This document shows, piece by piece, positions 10,910 through 21,400 of a stretch of 64,000 bases of DNA. Under the pieces are notes generated by a model, which saw nothing but the letters and a program-made list of their open reading frames with translations, was not told where the DNA came from and did not search any database. Position 1 is the stretch's first letter. The number at the start of each line of letters is the position of its first letter. Both the position numbers and the translations under genes were made by a program. Source of the stretch: Shewanella mesophila (lineage in GTDB: Bacteria; Pseudomonadota; Gammaproteobacteria; Enterobacterales; Shewanellaceae); NCBI RefSeq assembly GCF_019457515.1, contig NZ_CP080421.1, positions 2,604,001 to 2,668,000 of the forward strand, written 5' to 3'.

Positions 10910-11779
10910 ATGCAAAGTTGGGAAGGGATTTGCGAATTTGTTGCCGTGGCAGAAACAGACAGCTTTACCGCTGCGGCTAGGCGTCTGGGGATCTCCACCG
11001 CCCAAGTAAGCCGCCAAGTCGGCGCGTTGGAGCGTAGACTCGACACCAAATTGCTGTACCGTACAACCCGTAAAGTATCCCTAACCGAGGAAGGCACACT
11101 TTACTACCGCCATTGCCGCCAAGTACTCGACGGCTTAGATGAAGCCGAACGAGCCCTCAGCAGCTTAAAAGGCACGCCTCAAGGGTTACTCAAAATCACC
11201 GCGCCTGTAGCTTATGGGGAAAAGTACATACTGCCTATCGTCAACGACTTCATGCTCAACTACCCCAGTGTTGAAATCAATGTGGAGCTGACAAACCGGC
11301 AGGTTAATTTGATTGATGCGGGTATCGACCTTGCAATTAGAATTGGAAAACTGGCTGATTCAACCCTAATGGCAAAACGCATTAGTCAGCGAATAAACTT
11401 TATTTGCGCCTCTCCCGCCTACCTTAAACGTTTTGGCGAACCTCATACCCTGTCAGAGCTGAGTCAGCACAACTGTTTAATGGGCAATTATGACTACTGG
11501 CGATTCATTGACCAAGGGCGTGAACGACAGATAAAAGTCGTGGGTACACTGCAATGCAATACAGGCCACGGCCTGCGAGACGCGGCGCTGAAAGGCTTAG
11601 GCTTAGCACAGTTACCCAACTACTACATCAGCCACGATCTTGAAACGGGCGCCCTTGTTCCTGTGCTGAATTCATACCAGGAACCCAACGAAGGCGTATG
11701 GGCGCTTTACCCTCATAATCGTCATTTATCGCCCAAAGTACGATTAATGGTGGATTTTCTTGCGGCACAATTACCCTAA
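10910..11779 (+). CDS. LysR-family transcriptional regulator
   Basis: A 289-aa protein. The N-terminal winged helix-turn-helix (VAETDSFTAAARRLGISTAQVSRQVGALE, given here as residues about 10-40) is followed by a periplasmic-binding-like effector domain of the CrgA/AphB subgroup. It is divergent from frmA-fghA with a 172-bp shared intergenic region, so it probably controls the formaldehyde genes; that link is inferred from position only. Confidence 0.88.
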   Translation: MQSWEGICEFVAVAETDSFTAAARRLGISTAQVSRQVGALERRLDTKLLYRTTRKVSLTEEGTLYYRHCRQVLDGLDEAERALSSLKGTPQGLLKITAPVAYGEKYILPIVNDFMLNYPSVEINVELTNRQVNLIDAGIDLAIRIGKLADSTLMAKRISQRINFICASPAYLKRFGEPHTLSELSQHNCLMGNYDYWRFIDQGRERQIKVVGTLQCNTGHGLRDAALKGLGLAQLPNYYISHDLETGALVPVLNSYQEPNEGVWALYPHNRHLSPKVRLMVDFLAAQLP

Positions 11780-11862
11780 TAGTGACGCTCATATAAGAGT
11801 GCCGCACGTAAAGGTATCTGATTTAGGCCAGAGGGGTGTTTACAACGGTAAAATAAGGATGG

Positions 11863-12609
11863 TTATTCAAGTAAAAGTTGGCGTTCTATCACCCTCCTCT
11901 CTGCCGCCTTTATGATAGTAGCCAGTTCAGATGCGTCTTCAAGGCGCTTAAATTCAGCATCAATTACAGGCAGTAATCTAGCATGTTTAGGATGTAAATA
12001 GTGGTAAAGCACACGGTGTCCCAAATGAGTTGGCATCGCCATAATATTCTCGAAATGATAGCGTTTCATCATGATCTGGCCATCGAGGTGATTGGTAAGC
12101 GCTACATCAGCGTGATGATTGCGCAATAGCTCGAACATCATCTTAGTACTGTCAACGTCTCGAACCCGTGGCAGTCCAGCAGTAATATTATTGGTATGCT
12201 TGACGCCTCTAACCCTTACCACCCTATATGGCTGCAAATCTTTGGGCTCGCGGATAACAATGCCACTATCAGCGCGAACAAAAGCCATGGTTTCAAGATA
12301 ATAGTAAGGTGTAGGCACACGTAACATCGTTGGATTATCGTCACCATAGCGCCATATTCGCAGCACTTCACCATCCAGTTGCCCCGACACCGCAGCATGT
12401 TGAGCCCGATTACCAGGCAAAGGCAGTACTTCAACATTTAGCCCTAGACCTTGGTAAATCTGTGGTATCACTTCTCGCGCCACTTCTTGTTCAAGTAAAT
12501 ACTCAATAGACGCAAATCGATAGCTCGGCTGCAACGGCCCATCTGCCGCAGAGGCGGTGCTAAGTAACAGAGCGAGCAATAAATAACAGTGACATATAAT
12601 GATTTTCAA
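11863..12609 (-). CDS. Periplasmic solute-binding protein, family 3-like
   Basis: A 248-aa protein with a signal peptide ending TASAADG near residue 22. The rest has the two-lobe pattern of transporter substrate-binding (SBP_bac_3) domains, with conserved-looking stretches YRVVRVRGVKHTNN and LLRNHHADVALTN. No permease or ATPase gene is adjacent. Such orphan proteins are common in Shewanella and may act as sensors. The start is TTG at 12609 with AAGGAGAAGG just upstream. The ligand is unknown. Confidence 0.75.
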   Translation of the reverse strand: MKIIICHCYLLLALLLSTASAADGPLQPSYRFASIEYLLEQEVAREVIPQIYQGLGLNVEVLPLPGNRAQHAAVSGQLDGEVLRIWRYGDDNPTMLRVPTPYYYLETMAFVRADSGIVIREPKDLQPYRVVRVRGVKHTNNITAGLPRVRDVDSTKMMFELLRNHHADVALTNHLDGQIMMKRYHFENIMAMPTHLGHRVLYHYLHPKHARLLPVIDAEFKRLEDASELATIIKAAERRVIERQLLLE

Positions 12610-12818
12610 ACCTTCTCCTTAATTCATGGCAATAGGTTAAGTCTAGATAAAGGAGTACCTGCTAGCAAAAAGCTTGTGGGTAGATGAGCAACCAGCTACA
12701 TAAACAAAGTTTAGCCAATAACAACCATGGTGATATGACTTATCTGTCTTTTCGTACGGATACGCGCCGCGAGCAGGATAGGACTCGGATCAAATTTAAC
12801 TTTGGATTGGTATTAATA

Positions 12819-13108
12819 GGGCTTGGAATGAAGGGATGGCATTTTCTGGATTAGCTTATGTAGCGTTTGGCTGCATCTAATTTGTTAAGTGTGCCTGAAG
12901 GTCATACCTTTATCGCCACCTAACGCCTGCCCGGCGAGGGATGTGCAGATACGCCTGTGAGACGCCGTGAATAAGTCCCTTTAGGCTCTGCCGAAACATC
13001 CCTGTTTCGGAAGCTCACCGGCGTATCTACACTCGGTATCTCAACGTCTCTTCGATTTGGCGGATGTCAGAAGGGAATAAAAAACTGACTTGATTTTGCC
13101 CCAAAGTG
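12819..13108 (+). repeat. Dispersed repeat family, copy 1 (about 290 bp)
   Basis: It begins GGGCTTGGAATGAAGG and ends TTTTGCCCCAAAG, like copies at 13521 and 13250. Inside are hairpin-like segments, including GAAACATCCCTGTTTC, and the sequence ATCTACACT shared with the other copies. No open reading frame is evident. Confidence 0.75.
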
Positions 13109-13112
13109 GGTT

Positions 13113-13248
13113 GGCCTTGGAATGAAGGTTTGGCATTTTTTTGCTTTGTCTGGGTAGTGGTTGGCGAAGTCTTTTTTGGAAAGTGTGTTTGAAGGTCTAA
13201 CCTTCACCATTTGAAATTGCCTGCCGCAGGCCTTATGTGCAAGCACTC
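13113..13248 (+). repeat. Dispersed repeat, truncated copy 2
   Basis: It starts with GGCCTTGGAATGAAGG as in copy 4, carries the GCCTGCCGCAGGC palindrome, then stops at ATGTGCAAGCACTCTT where the next copy resumes from an earlier internal point. Confidence 0.65.
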
Positions 13249-13249
13249 T

Positions 13250-13513
13250 TTTGGATTAGCCTTAGTAGCGTTTGGCTGTATCTTATTTGTTAAGGGTATT
13301 TGAAGGTCGTACCTTCAATGGGAGTTAATTGCTTGCAGCAGGCTTATGTGCAGATACTGCTTCGGGACGCTTTGCGCCATCCTTGGCCGCTTAACGAAAA
13401 CATCCATGTTTTCGATACCCTCAGCTGCATCTACACTAGGTTATTTTCTCTCTTCGATTTTGCTTCATTTGGTGTGAGGGGCGAGTAAAAAGCTAACGCG
13501 CTTTTGCCCCAAA
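13250..13513 (+). repeat. Dispersed repeat, copy 3 (missing its first ~25 bp)
   Basis: It is nearly identical to copy 4 over more than 150 bp, including AAGGTCGTACCTTCAATGGG, the ACATCCATGT palindrome and the end TTTTGCCCCAAAG. Short open frames in it are repeat artefacts. Confidence 0.75.
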
Positions 13514-13520
13514 GTTTGGT

Positions 13521-13812
13521 GGCCTTGGAATGAAGGTTTGGCATTTTCTGGATTAGCTTATGTAGCATTTGGCTGGGTGGGAATGGGTTAAGTGAGCTTG
13601 AAGGTCGTACCTTCAATGGGAGTTAATTGCCTGCGGCAGGCTCATGTGCAGATACTGCTTCGGGACGCTTTGCGCCATCCTTGGCCGCTTAACGAAAACA
13701 TCCATGTTTTCGATACCCTCAGCTGCATCTACACTAGGTTATTTTCTCTCTTCGATTTAGCTTCATTTGGTATGAGTGGCGAGTAAAAAGCTAAGAAGGT
13801 TTTGCCCCAAAG
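13521..13812 (+). repeat. Dispersed repeat, copy 4 (full length)
   Basis: It runs from GGCCTTGGAATGAAGG to TTTTGCCCCAAAG. Near-identity with copy 3 suggests recent tandem duplication or gene conversion. Confidence 0.75.
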
Positions 13813-14049
13813 CTAGTTAGAGTCAAAGTTTGTTCATGTCCTATTTAGTAGCTTTTGTCATACCTCATCTAATGTGAGGTGCAAAATACAAGACCTGATC
13901 CCATCGCTTTTTTTAGTTCTGTAATGATTGAAAGAATTAATGCTTAGAGGTCTCTTTTTTAACAATGTAATTATTGTTCAGCTACTTACTCACATCTGGC
14001 GCATAAGGATAGGTTAGTTGGTAGTGGTTATAATTGACCGAAATTGTTG
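13813..14049. other. Non-coding stretch between repeats and KAP gene
   Basis: No gene is seen. It contains GCAAAATACAAGACCTGATCCC (13880-13901 region), whose complement resembles the GGGATCAGGTCTTG end sequences found beside REP-associated (Y1) transposases. No transposase is present. Confidence 0.3.
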
Positions 14050-15741
14050 CTAGTCATCCCACTCAAGAGCAGAAGCTAACTCTATTAAATTTTGATAATA
14101 GGTAATATCGACATCTTCGAGTTTGTACAGACTATGGTAGAAATCTAACCACGCATTTGAAGTATCTTCATCTTCATGTGAGTTCCTGTTAGCTGGATAA
14201 GTGCATACCTTTTGAGCTAACTTCTCTTTAAGTGGTATGTTTGTCGAAAGGTGACGCCCCATCCCCCCACTACCGTTATAATCGGGTTCCACAGATTTTA
14301 AATATATGCTGAAAATATCTTTCATATAATGCGACAAATTAGCTTTATATACAGCATCAGGGTACTGAGTTAGGCTTTGATCAAGTGGAGAGTCGTAAGG
14401 CACATTAGAATCCACATTAAACATGATATTTCTATTTTTAAAGTCATAGTTCTGAGTTAAATATCTATTTAGCTTAACCCTATTACCATCTGACCATTCG
14501 CTACGTCCAAACTTATAAGAGATTACTGCTTCATACACATCTTCATTCTTTTCTCTAAGGCTCATAAGTGCTGTCAACATCAATAAGTCAACCTTACTAC
14601 CGCTTTTCATATGGCCTAAAATAGCAATAATCCTGTCTGTTATCTGAATTATGGTTCTAGCTGGAAGACCAAAACATGAAATTACAGAATTGATATTACT
14701 TATATTATGCTCGTAGCTCTCACACTCAGGCCATACAACAATACGGTTTTGTTTTATGTATTGTCCTGAAAGTTTTTCACAATCACAGTGGGCATAAATC
14801 AGACTATCTATAGTAGGCTGCTTTAGAGTAAACCTGCTATTAAAGAAACGACTTAAATATGTTCTAGCATCAAATCCTTCTCCGTAGATGGCTTTAACTG
14901 CATGCTGTAATTGCGCAGTATCTGTGGCGACGATAAAAACAACACCTGCAATATCAAATATATGCTTAATAACTTCCAGCATTTCTACCGCATAACTAGG
15001 TCTACAGCGGTCTAACTCATCAATAAATACAAATGCTGGATACTTTCTATTGTAATCATCTCTAGCCGTGTCCAATCCAACTACTGCTTCAACCCAGTTT
15101 TCTACATTAAGTTTAATGCTTTCAATCGCCTCAGATTTATCCTCATGTTGGCGAAGTAGTTCCTTAACCATTTGAGAAGCTGTTGCACTGATATCCACTT
15201 CGTTCGAACCAGCATCAGCAGTAGATTTTGGTGGCACGTCCTCAGTTTCACTATTCTCCCAAAGCTCAATAGGATCAAATCCGCCATACCTTTTTACAAA
15301 AGCCCCTACAATACTGGGTGCAGCAGCTTTCAATAGCCCTAATAGCTTTTTAGGGGCTTCAAATGTGTTTTCATCGACACCAGTTAATCTTGCTTGGCTT
15401 TTGAGTTGGCTAATCATTGAAGAAACAACTGTCATCAATGGATCTTCTGAATAGTCTTGCTTCCAAGCATCCAAATAAACAACAGGGTGATGTACCTTTA
15501 AGTCTTCAGATAGCCTACGAAGAAAGTACGTTTTTCCAGAACCCCATTCCGCATTAAGATTTAGTACATAGTTTTTCATATCTCCAGATGCTTCTTCGAA
15601 CCCTTGCTTTGAAAGAAAGTCAGCAATGAAATCTGCATACTCCTGACGCTGTAGTTTATCGGCTGGCAAGGATTCAAACTTACCATCGCCCAGCTCAATC
15701 TTCTTCGGCTCTGACCAATCAAGCTTAACTTCCGATGTCAT
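14050..15741 (-). CDS. KAP-family P-loop NTPase (orphan; possible defence gene)
   Basis: A 563-aa KAP NTPase. The Walker A motif WGSGKTYFLRRL lies near residues 70-81. The Walker B region FVFIDELDRCRPSYAVEMLEVIKHIF lies near residues 242-267 and is followed by sensor-like VVFIVATDTAQLQHAVKAIYG. The insertion between them (about residues 130-150) is only mildly hydrophobic, so the membrane helices of many KAP proteins are not clear. KAP ATPases occur in phage exclusion (PifA of F) and in the Qat defence system (QatA), but qatBCD partners are absent here. The gene stands alone, looks more AT-rich than its neighbours and is bracketed by repeats, which suggests acquisition. Family secure, function inferred. 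Confidence 0.85.
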   Translation of the reverse strand: MTSEVKLDWSEPKKIELGDGKFESLPADKLQRQEYADFIADFLSKQGFEEASGDMKNYVLNLNAEWGSGKTYFLRRLSEDLKVHHPVVYLDAWKQDYSEDPLMTVVSSMISQLKSQARLTGVDENTFEAPKKLLGLLKAAAPSIVGAFVKRYGGFDPIELWENSETEDVPPKSTADAGSNEVDISATASQMVKELLRQHEDKSEAIESIKLNVENWVEAVVGLDTARDDYNRKYPAFVFIDELDRCRPSYAVEMLEVIKHIFDIAGVVFIVATDTAQLQHAVKAIYGEGFDARTYLSRFFNSRFTLKQPTIDSLIYAHCDCEKLSGQYIKQNRIVVWPECESYEHNISNINSVISCFGLPARTIIQITDRIIAILGHMKSGSKVDLLMLTALMSLREKNEDVYEAVISYKFGRSEWSDGNRVKLNRYLTQNYDFKNRNIMFNVDSNVPYDSPLDQSLTQYPDAVYKANLSHYMKDIFSIYLKSVEPDYNGSGGMGRHLSTNIPLKEKLAQKVCTYPANRNSHEDEDTSNAWLDFYHSLYKLEDVDITYYQNLIELASALEWDD

Positions 15742-15974
15742 ACAAACCTCTATTCAATTCAAAAAGCAATTTCTATGACACAATACTACCAACTGCTTAT
15801 TTGAGTTACAAAAAACAATCACTTAATTATTGTTGCGAATCAAAGTATGTACTTGGCTGTCAAAGTTTTTAAAGTCATAAGATAAAGGGGTCGGAGCGAA
15901 TTAGATAAATTGAGATATTTTTTCTCATCTAAGTGACTCGTGATAGAGGGGATACTCTAACGTGTTTTTGTCCA
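15742..15974. other. Non-coding stretch upstream of KAP gene
   Basis: It contains AAAGGGGTCGGAGCGAATT at about 15885-15903, a sequence type often seen at the ends of Y1/REP-associated elements. The promoter for the KAP gene should lie here, but no clear hexamers were recognised. Confidence 0.3.
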
Positions 15975-16262
15975 AAAGCTTCTCACAAGGTCAAATCGAA
16001 GAAATAGATAACTCGGTGTAGGTGCGGCTGTGACCTTTCGTGACATGGATGTCACGGCAGAGCCTACAGGGAACGTACTTGCGGCGTGTCACAGAAGTAC
16101 CTGCACGAATAGCCTGCTGCAAGCGATTCAAAACAATGAAGGTTAACGCTACCATCAGCCATACCAAAAACCAATTCAGCCAAATGTTATCAGCCAAAAA
16201 TGCCAACACCTTCATTCGAAGGTTAACGCTACAAGCCAAAAATACCAACACCTTCATTCGAA
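15975..16262 (-). repeat. Dispersed repeat, diverged inverted copy 5
   Basis: In reverse orientation it aligns with copy 1: AAATCGAAGA, GTGTAGGTGC, ACATGGATGT, GCAGAGCCTACAGGGA, GCGGCGTGTCACAG and CCTGCAC occur in the same order as the complement of 12819-13108. The outer end carries a duplicated segment with AACACCTTCATTCGAA. Confidence 0.6.
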
Positions 16263-16281
16263 GATCGAGCTATCGCGTCAA

Positions 16282-17571
16282 TTAGCGAAAATTCTCCATC
16301 ATGCGGTAATACAGCATACCGATTGCCATCCCTTGATTACCCAACCACTCGCCGACGGGTAAACGGATCTGTTTCATATTGGCAAATAGATCAAACTCTT
16401 TGTGTTGACCAATCACAGCAGCGGCCATGATCTCGCCCATAATATGCGAGGTCGCCACGCCGTGACCCGAATAACCTTGGCAGTAAAATACATTGTTAGA
16501 CACTTTACCCAGCTGGGGAATGCGGTTGACCACAATACCCGCCATACCGGTCCAATCAAACTCAATTTCAACCCCCTTAAGCTGCGGGAAGGTGCGCTCA
16601 AGCGCCGGGCGAAGCTCTGCCGCCACATCTTTTGAATCGCGACCAGAATAATTGGTACCACCACCAAACATTAAGCGGTTATCGGCGGTCATGCGGTAGT
16701 AATCGAGTACAAAACGGCTGTCATACACGGCGACATCATGAGGATTGAGTTGCTTAGCAAGTGCGGGATCAAGCTTAATCGTAGCGCAGTTACCCAGAGA
16801 GGCAGGAAACAGCAAACCACTTAATTTTTTACGCGCTAATTTATGGTAAGCGTTACCAGCGAGTACCACACTGTTAGCGATAATTTGCCCTTGCGCGGTT
16901 TTCACCACTGGTCGTTCGCCGTCGATAATATCCAGCACTGGCGAATACTCAAAAATCAGGGCACCATTGGCCTCAGCCGCCCTCGCCTCACCAATACACA
17001 GATTGACCGAGTGCAGATGCATATTGCGTTTATTGAGTAAGCCACCATGATAAAGCGGCGTGTCTAAATATTGAGGAATATCGGCTTTTGACAACAGTTT
17101 AAGCTCATCGCCCATGCCACGGCGCACTCCTTCATCAAAGGTCGCCTGCATTTCACTCATATGAGCGGGCTTATAGGCGGTATGTAGGTGTCCAAACTTC
17201 AAATCACAATCGATACCATATTTAGCCACCCGATTTTTAATGATCTCATGACCGCGCCAGCGCAGGTTCCACACAAAATCCTCTGCTTCAGCGCCAATTT
17301 GATTACGCAGTTGTTTAATCATCGCCCCGTCGCCAGAGAGACTACCCGTAACTTGACCGCCATTACGCCCCGTTGCGCCCCAAGCAATTTTATTCGCCTC
17401 GACGATGGCGACTTTGTAACCTCGCTCCGATAACTCTACTGCGGTGGCAACACCAGTAAAACCGCCGCCGATAATCACCACATCGACATCTACCTCGCCT
17501 TGTAGTGCCTCATAATCGGTTTCTTGGTTGATGGTGGCGTTATAGTAGGAATTGCAGCGCGGTAGTGACAT
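16282..17571 (-). CDS. puuB: FAD-dependent oxidoreductase, PuuB-like (gamma-glutamylputrescine oxidase family)
   Basis: A 429-aa DAO-family flavoprotein. The dinucleotide-binding motif VVIIGGGFTGVATAVEL lies near residues 31-47, followed by the PuuB-type WGATGRNGGQVTGS. The C-terminal FAD motif near CQGYSGHGVATSH is conserved. E. coli PuuB oxidises gamma-glutamylputrescine in putrescine breakdown. The other puu genes are not in the window, so the substrate is inferred; a related amine or amino-acid oxidase is possible. Confidence 0.78.
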   Translation of the reverse strand: MSLPRCNSYYNATINQETDYEALQGEVDVDVVIIGGGFTGVATAVELSERGYKVAIVEANKIAWGATGRNGGQVTGSLSGDGAMIKQLRNQIGAEAEDFVWNLRWRGHEIIKNRVAKYGIDCDLKFGHLHTAYKPAHMSEMQATFDEGVRRGMGDELKLLSKADIPQYLDTPLYHGGLLNKRNMHLHSVNLCIGEARAAEANGALIFEYSPVLDIIDGERPVVKTAQGQIIANSVVLAGNAYHKLARKKLSGLLFPASLGNCATIKLDPALAKQLNPHDVAVYDSRFVLDYYRMTADNRLMFGGGTNYSGRDSKDVAAELRPALERTFPQLKGVEIEFDWTGMAGIVVNRIPQLGKVSNNVFYCQGYSGHGVATSHIMGEIMAAAVIGQHKEFDLFANMKQIRLPVGEWLGNQGMAIGMLYYRMMENFR

Positions 17572-17813
17572 GAAGGCTCCTAAGTTGCTCGACTAAAGCT
17601 TTGTTTTATATTTTTTACAAAGGTGTGTGTTATTCGAGTATATAGAAGTTCAAACATGGGTCAACAACAAAGAAATGATTCAAACGCATCGTTAAAATTA
17701 GATGCCCTTTCTAAGATAAGTGTCTATAAAATCATCTGGCTAACGCAGAAATCGAAACTTGGCAATGTGACAGAGGCTCAGACTCAAATTCAGGCTCAGA
17801 CTGAGCGTTAAAA

Positions 17814-18425
17814 TTACTGAGCCTGCCAACGAGACTCAATACGCATACAGTCTCCTTGTTGCATCTGCAGCGTGAACACCTCTTTAGCATTAATCACTCC
17901 AACCCCTTTTGGGGTACCGGTCATCACAATATCGCCATCATTGAGTGTCATAAAATCGCTGATCTCGCGATAGATCGCATCGGGTTTATGGATCATCAAC
18001 CCAATATCGCCCTGTTGGCGCAGCGTTCCATCCACATGCAGAGTGAAGGAAAGTTTATCTCTATTTGATGCAATACTGACAAACTCGCTAAACAGCGCAG
18101 AACCATCAAACGCCTTGGCGCGCTCCCACGGCAGACCTTTTGCTTTTAGCTCACTTTGCAATTGCCTTTTAGTGAGATCTAGCCCCACGCCCACGGCTGC
18201 AAAACCGCCATCTGCCACCATGAAACAGAGTTCGGCCTCGTAGTGCAATGGTTCTTGATGATAACTCTTGAGTACCGAGGAAATAGCCGAATTAGGTTTA
18301 ACAAACAGCACCATCTGCTCGGGAACGTCATTATTGAGTTCCTGAATATGTTCGACATAATTGCGACCAACACAGACGATTTTACTTGGGGTAACAGGCT
18401 TCCCCTCACACATCACTCGATTCAA
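17814..18425 (-). CDS. Fumarylacetoacetate hydrolase (FAH) family protein, YcgM-like
   Basis: An FAH-fold protein of about 203 aa: SKIVCVGRNYVEHIQE near the start, metal-ligand region HYEAELCFMV, GLPWERAKAFDGSALFSEF, and the terminal signature GDIVMTGTPKGVG. Such proteins are acylpyruvase or oxaloacetate decarboxylase-like enzymes. The frame is open to TTG at 18446, but AGGAGAG is spaced 5 nt from a TTG at 18425, which is preferred. An ATG at 18413 is also possible. It follows crbS closely in the same direction (38 bp). Confidence 0.78.
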   Translation of the reverse strand: MNRVMCEGKPVTPSKIVCVGRNYVEHIQELNNDVPEQMVLFVKPNSAISSVLKSYHQEPLHYEAELCFMVADGGFAAVGVGLDLTKRQLQSELKAKGLPWERAKAFDGSALFSEFVSIASNRDKLSFTLHVDGTLRQQGDIGLMIHKPDAIYREISDFMTLNDGDIVMTGTPKGVGVINAKEVFTLQMQQGDCMRIESRWQAQ

Positions 18426-18463
18426 ACGATGCTCTCCTATATACAAGAATGATACTAGTTCGG

Positions 18464-21400
18464 TTATTTAACTAAGCTTGAGATTAATGCTCGCAGCGCG
18501 GCAGGTTTTACCATCTTCGCCATGTAGTGATAACCACGTTGCTGCACATCATCGACAATCTCCTTACGAGTGTTAGCCGTGATCAAGATGCCAGGAAGAT
18601 GCTCACCATAAAGCGCACGGATGGCGTCCATCGCATCGACCCCATTTTGATCATTATCTAAGTGATAGTCCGCTAACACAATATCGGGAGCAACGCCTTT
18701 AAGCCCCAGTTTTATGCGCGCATCGGCTAAGTCACCGGCACAAATGACCTCACATTGCCAACGGCTCAATAGACTCTCAAGCCCTGCCAGAATAGCTTCC
18801 TCGTTATCGATACACAGGACCTTCACTCCTGCTAGAGGCTGCATGATCAAGTTTGATTTCTTTGGCGCGGCGACATTGGTTTTATCGCCTAACGGCACAG
18901 AAATCGAGAACATCGACCCCTGCCCCAACTTAGACACCACTTTGATATCATGCTCTAACACCCGCGCGATTCGATCGGCGATCGCTAGACCGAGCCCTAG
19001 TCCACTGACACTTTTACTTTGAGGATTATCAAGACGCTTAAACTCTTTAAAGATCTCAGAAACCTCGCGATCGTCAATACCACAGCCTGTATCAATAACC
19101 TGGATCTCCAGCACGCCGGGGCGGTGACGACAACCCAATAACACCCGGCTTCCTTTGGCATAACGATAGGCATTGGTGAGAAAGTTTTGCAGCACCCGGC
19201 GTAATAAGCTGAGATCTGAGCTAATGGTGACGCTGCTCGGCACCATTGAGAACTTGATCGCATAATCTTTTGCCATGGCATCGAACTCAACGGCAAGCCC
19301 GTCTAATAACTCTGATACCGAAAAGTCTCGGCGATTAACATCAACCATACCAGAATCGAGCTTCGAAATATCGAGTAGATCCGTCAACAGTTCCCCCGCA
19401 ATTTTGAGCGAACTGTTGACATGAGACAGGGTCGTTCGCCCCTCTTGGTCGAGGTTAGGATATTGTGCCAGAGAGGCGGTAAATAGGCGCGCGGCGTTCA
19501 GAGGTTGCATTAAATCATGACCCACTGCCGCTAAGAAGCGGCTCTTTGAGGCATTGGCATTCTCCTCTTGCGCCTTAGCTTCGAGTAATTGGCTATTAAG
19601 CAACGCCAGTTCATAGGTACGCTCTTTTACTCTGGCCTCTAAGGTTTCATTCACTTCTTGTAGCTCACGAGCTTGTTCTCGATACTGAGTAATATCGGTA
19701 AAGGTCATCACAAAACCGCCACTTGGCATGGGATTACCCTGGATCTTGATCACCTTGCCATCTTTTCTTTCTCGCTCAGAGACATGGGGAGAGCCATTTC
19801 GCATATGTTGAACGCGCTTAGCCACTTGATCTTCAATATCACCTTCACCGCAGTAGCCTCGCTCGGCGTTGAAGCGCACCACATCAGCAATCGGCATACC
19901 TTGCTGGAGAAAGTCTTCTGGATAATCATACAGCTCTGCGTATTTATAGTTCCATGCCACCAGATTAAGATCTTTATCGACGACGCTCATCCCTTCGTAG
20001 GCGTGCTCAATGGCGCCGCGCAGCATATCCTGGCTGAGGATAATTTTAGATGAAGCCTCATCGACTAAGTTAAACACCTCATCGAGGGCTAAATCTCGCC
20101 CCTGTAACACAGAATCCATAACCAAGGACGCGCTTGAACCACCTAACACCCCTGCGAGCATATGTTCGGTATGAGCAATGAGTTCAGGCGATGCGACCTT
20201 ATGCCAACTATCGCTCCTGACCGCTTCTTCCGAGAAGCGAGAAAAGCTCTCATATGCGCGAGTGGGACTGACAAAACGACTCGCTAAAATCAGTAGATCT
20301 TGCTGAGATATGGGGGAGGCTTTCCGACTAGAGGTCTTTTTTAGCTGACCGGGCGTCACAAATGCACTGGCCTGAATACGCTCAGCTACGCCCGCCCTAA
20401 ACCAGATAGAGCCAAGCACATAACAACCTAGGTTAGCCATTAGCGCCGTCAACACATCACGTACATTGGGATTAATCGAATCGAGTAGGGTCAGTTCACC
20501 ACCAAACACCCCATGAGAATCGCTCATCCCTTGCGCCAAGATATAGCACCATAAGCCAAAGCCCACGATTAAGCCTAAATATACGCCGCCGCGATTACCA
20601 TGTTTCCAGTACATGCCACCGACCAAGGCAGGTGCCAGTTGCGCAAATGCACCAAAGGAGAGCATACCGAGCGCCGATAGCGAATCGCTGTCCATAAAGG
20701 TTAAATAGCTAAAATAGCCCATACCCAAAATCACGATGATCGCTATACGACGGGCATTGAGTAAAAACTGGGAGAACTGACTGAAATTTTTCTGGCGAAT
20801 TTTCCCTGAGCGCAACAGCAGTGGCACTAACCACTCATTACTCACCATGACACTAATCGTCACCACCGCCACAATCACCATACCTGTCGCAGCAGATAAG
20901 GTGCCAAGCAGTGCAATAACGGCGACTACGGGTTGCTCTAGTGCTAATGGCAGATTGATCACATAGGTATCGGCGGCAACGCTATCACCTAATACAACCT
21001 TGCCAGCCAGCGCCAGCGGCGCGACAAATAGACCAAACAATATGAGGTAGAGTGGAAACAGCCATCTCGCCTTGAGCAGTGTTTTTTCATCGACGCATTC
21101 CACCATCATCACGTGAAATTGGCGTGGCATACATAAAAATGCCGCCATGCCCACGAGTAGCTGAGGCATTAAATTCTCGAGACGTAAATTGGGATTACTA
21201 ATCAAATCACCGGCTTTCGCCTGTTGCCAAATATCGCCAAAGCCATCGAAAAAACCAAAGCTGACCACTATGCCAACCAGCAAAAATGCCGCCAGTTTAA
21301 CTAGAGACTCAAAGGCAATAGCTAACATCATCCCAGGATTATGTTCGGTGGCATCGAGCTTTCGGGTACCAAATAAGATGGCAAACATCGCCAATAAGGC

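Noticed and set aside
13300..13786. Two near-identical short open frames (62 and 64 codons)
   Set aside because: They lie inside repeat copies 3 and 4 and owe their similarity to the repeat, not to coding.
16040..16285. 81-codon frames on both strands upstream of puuB
   Set aside because: They fall in the diverged inverted repeat copy.
17623..17811. 62-codon plus-strand frame between puuB and the FAH gene
   Set aside because: No ribosome-binding site or family similarity; it ends in a short imperfect CAGACT repeat.
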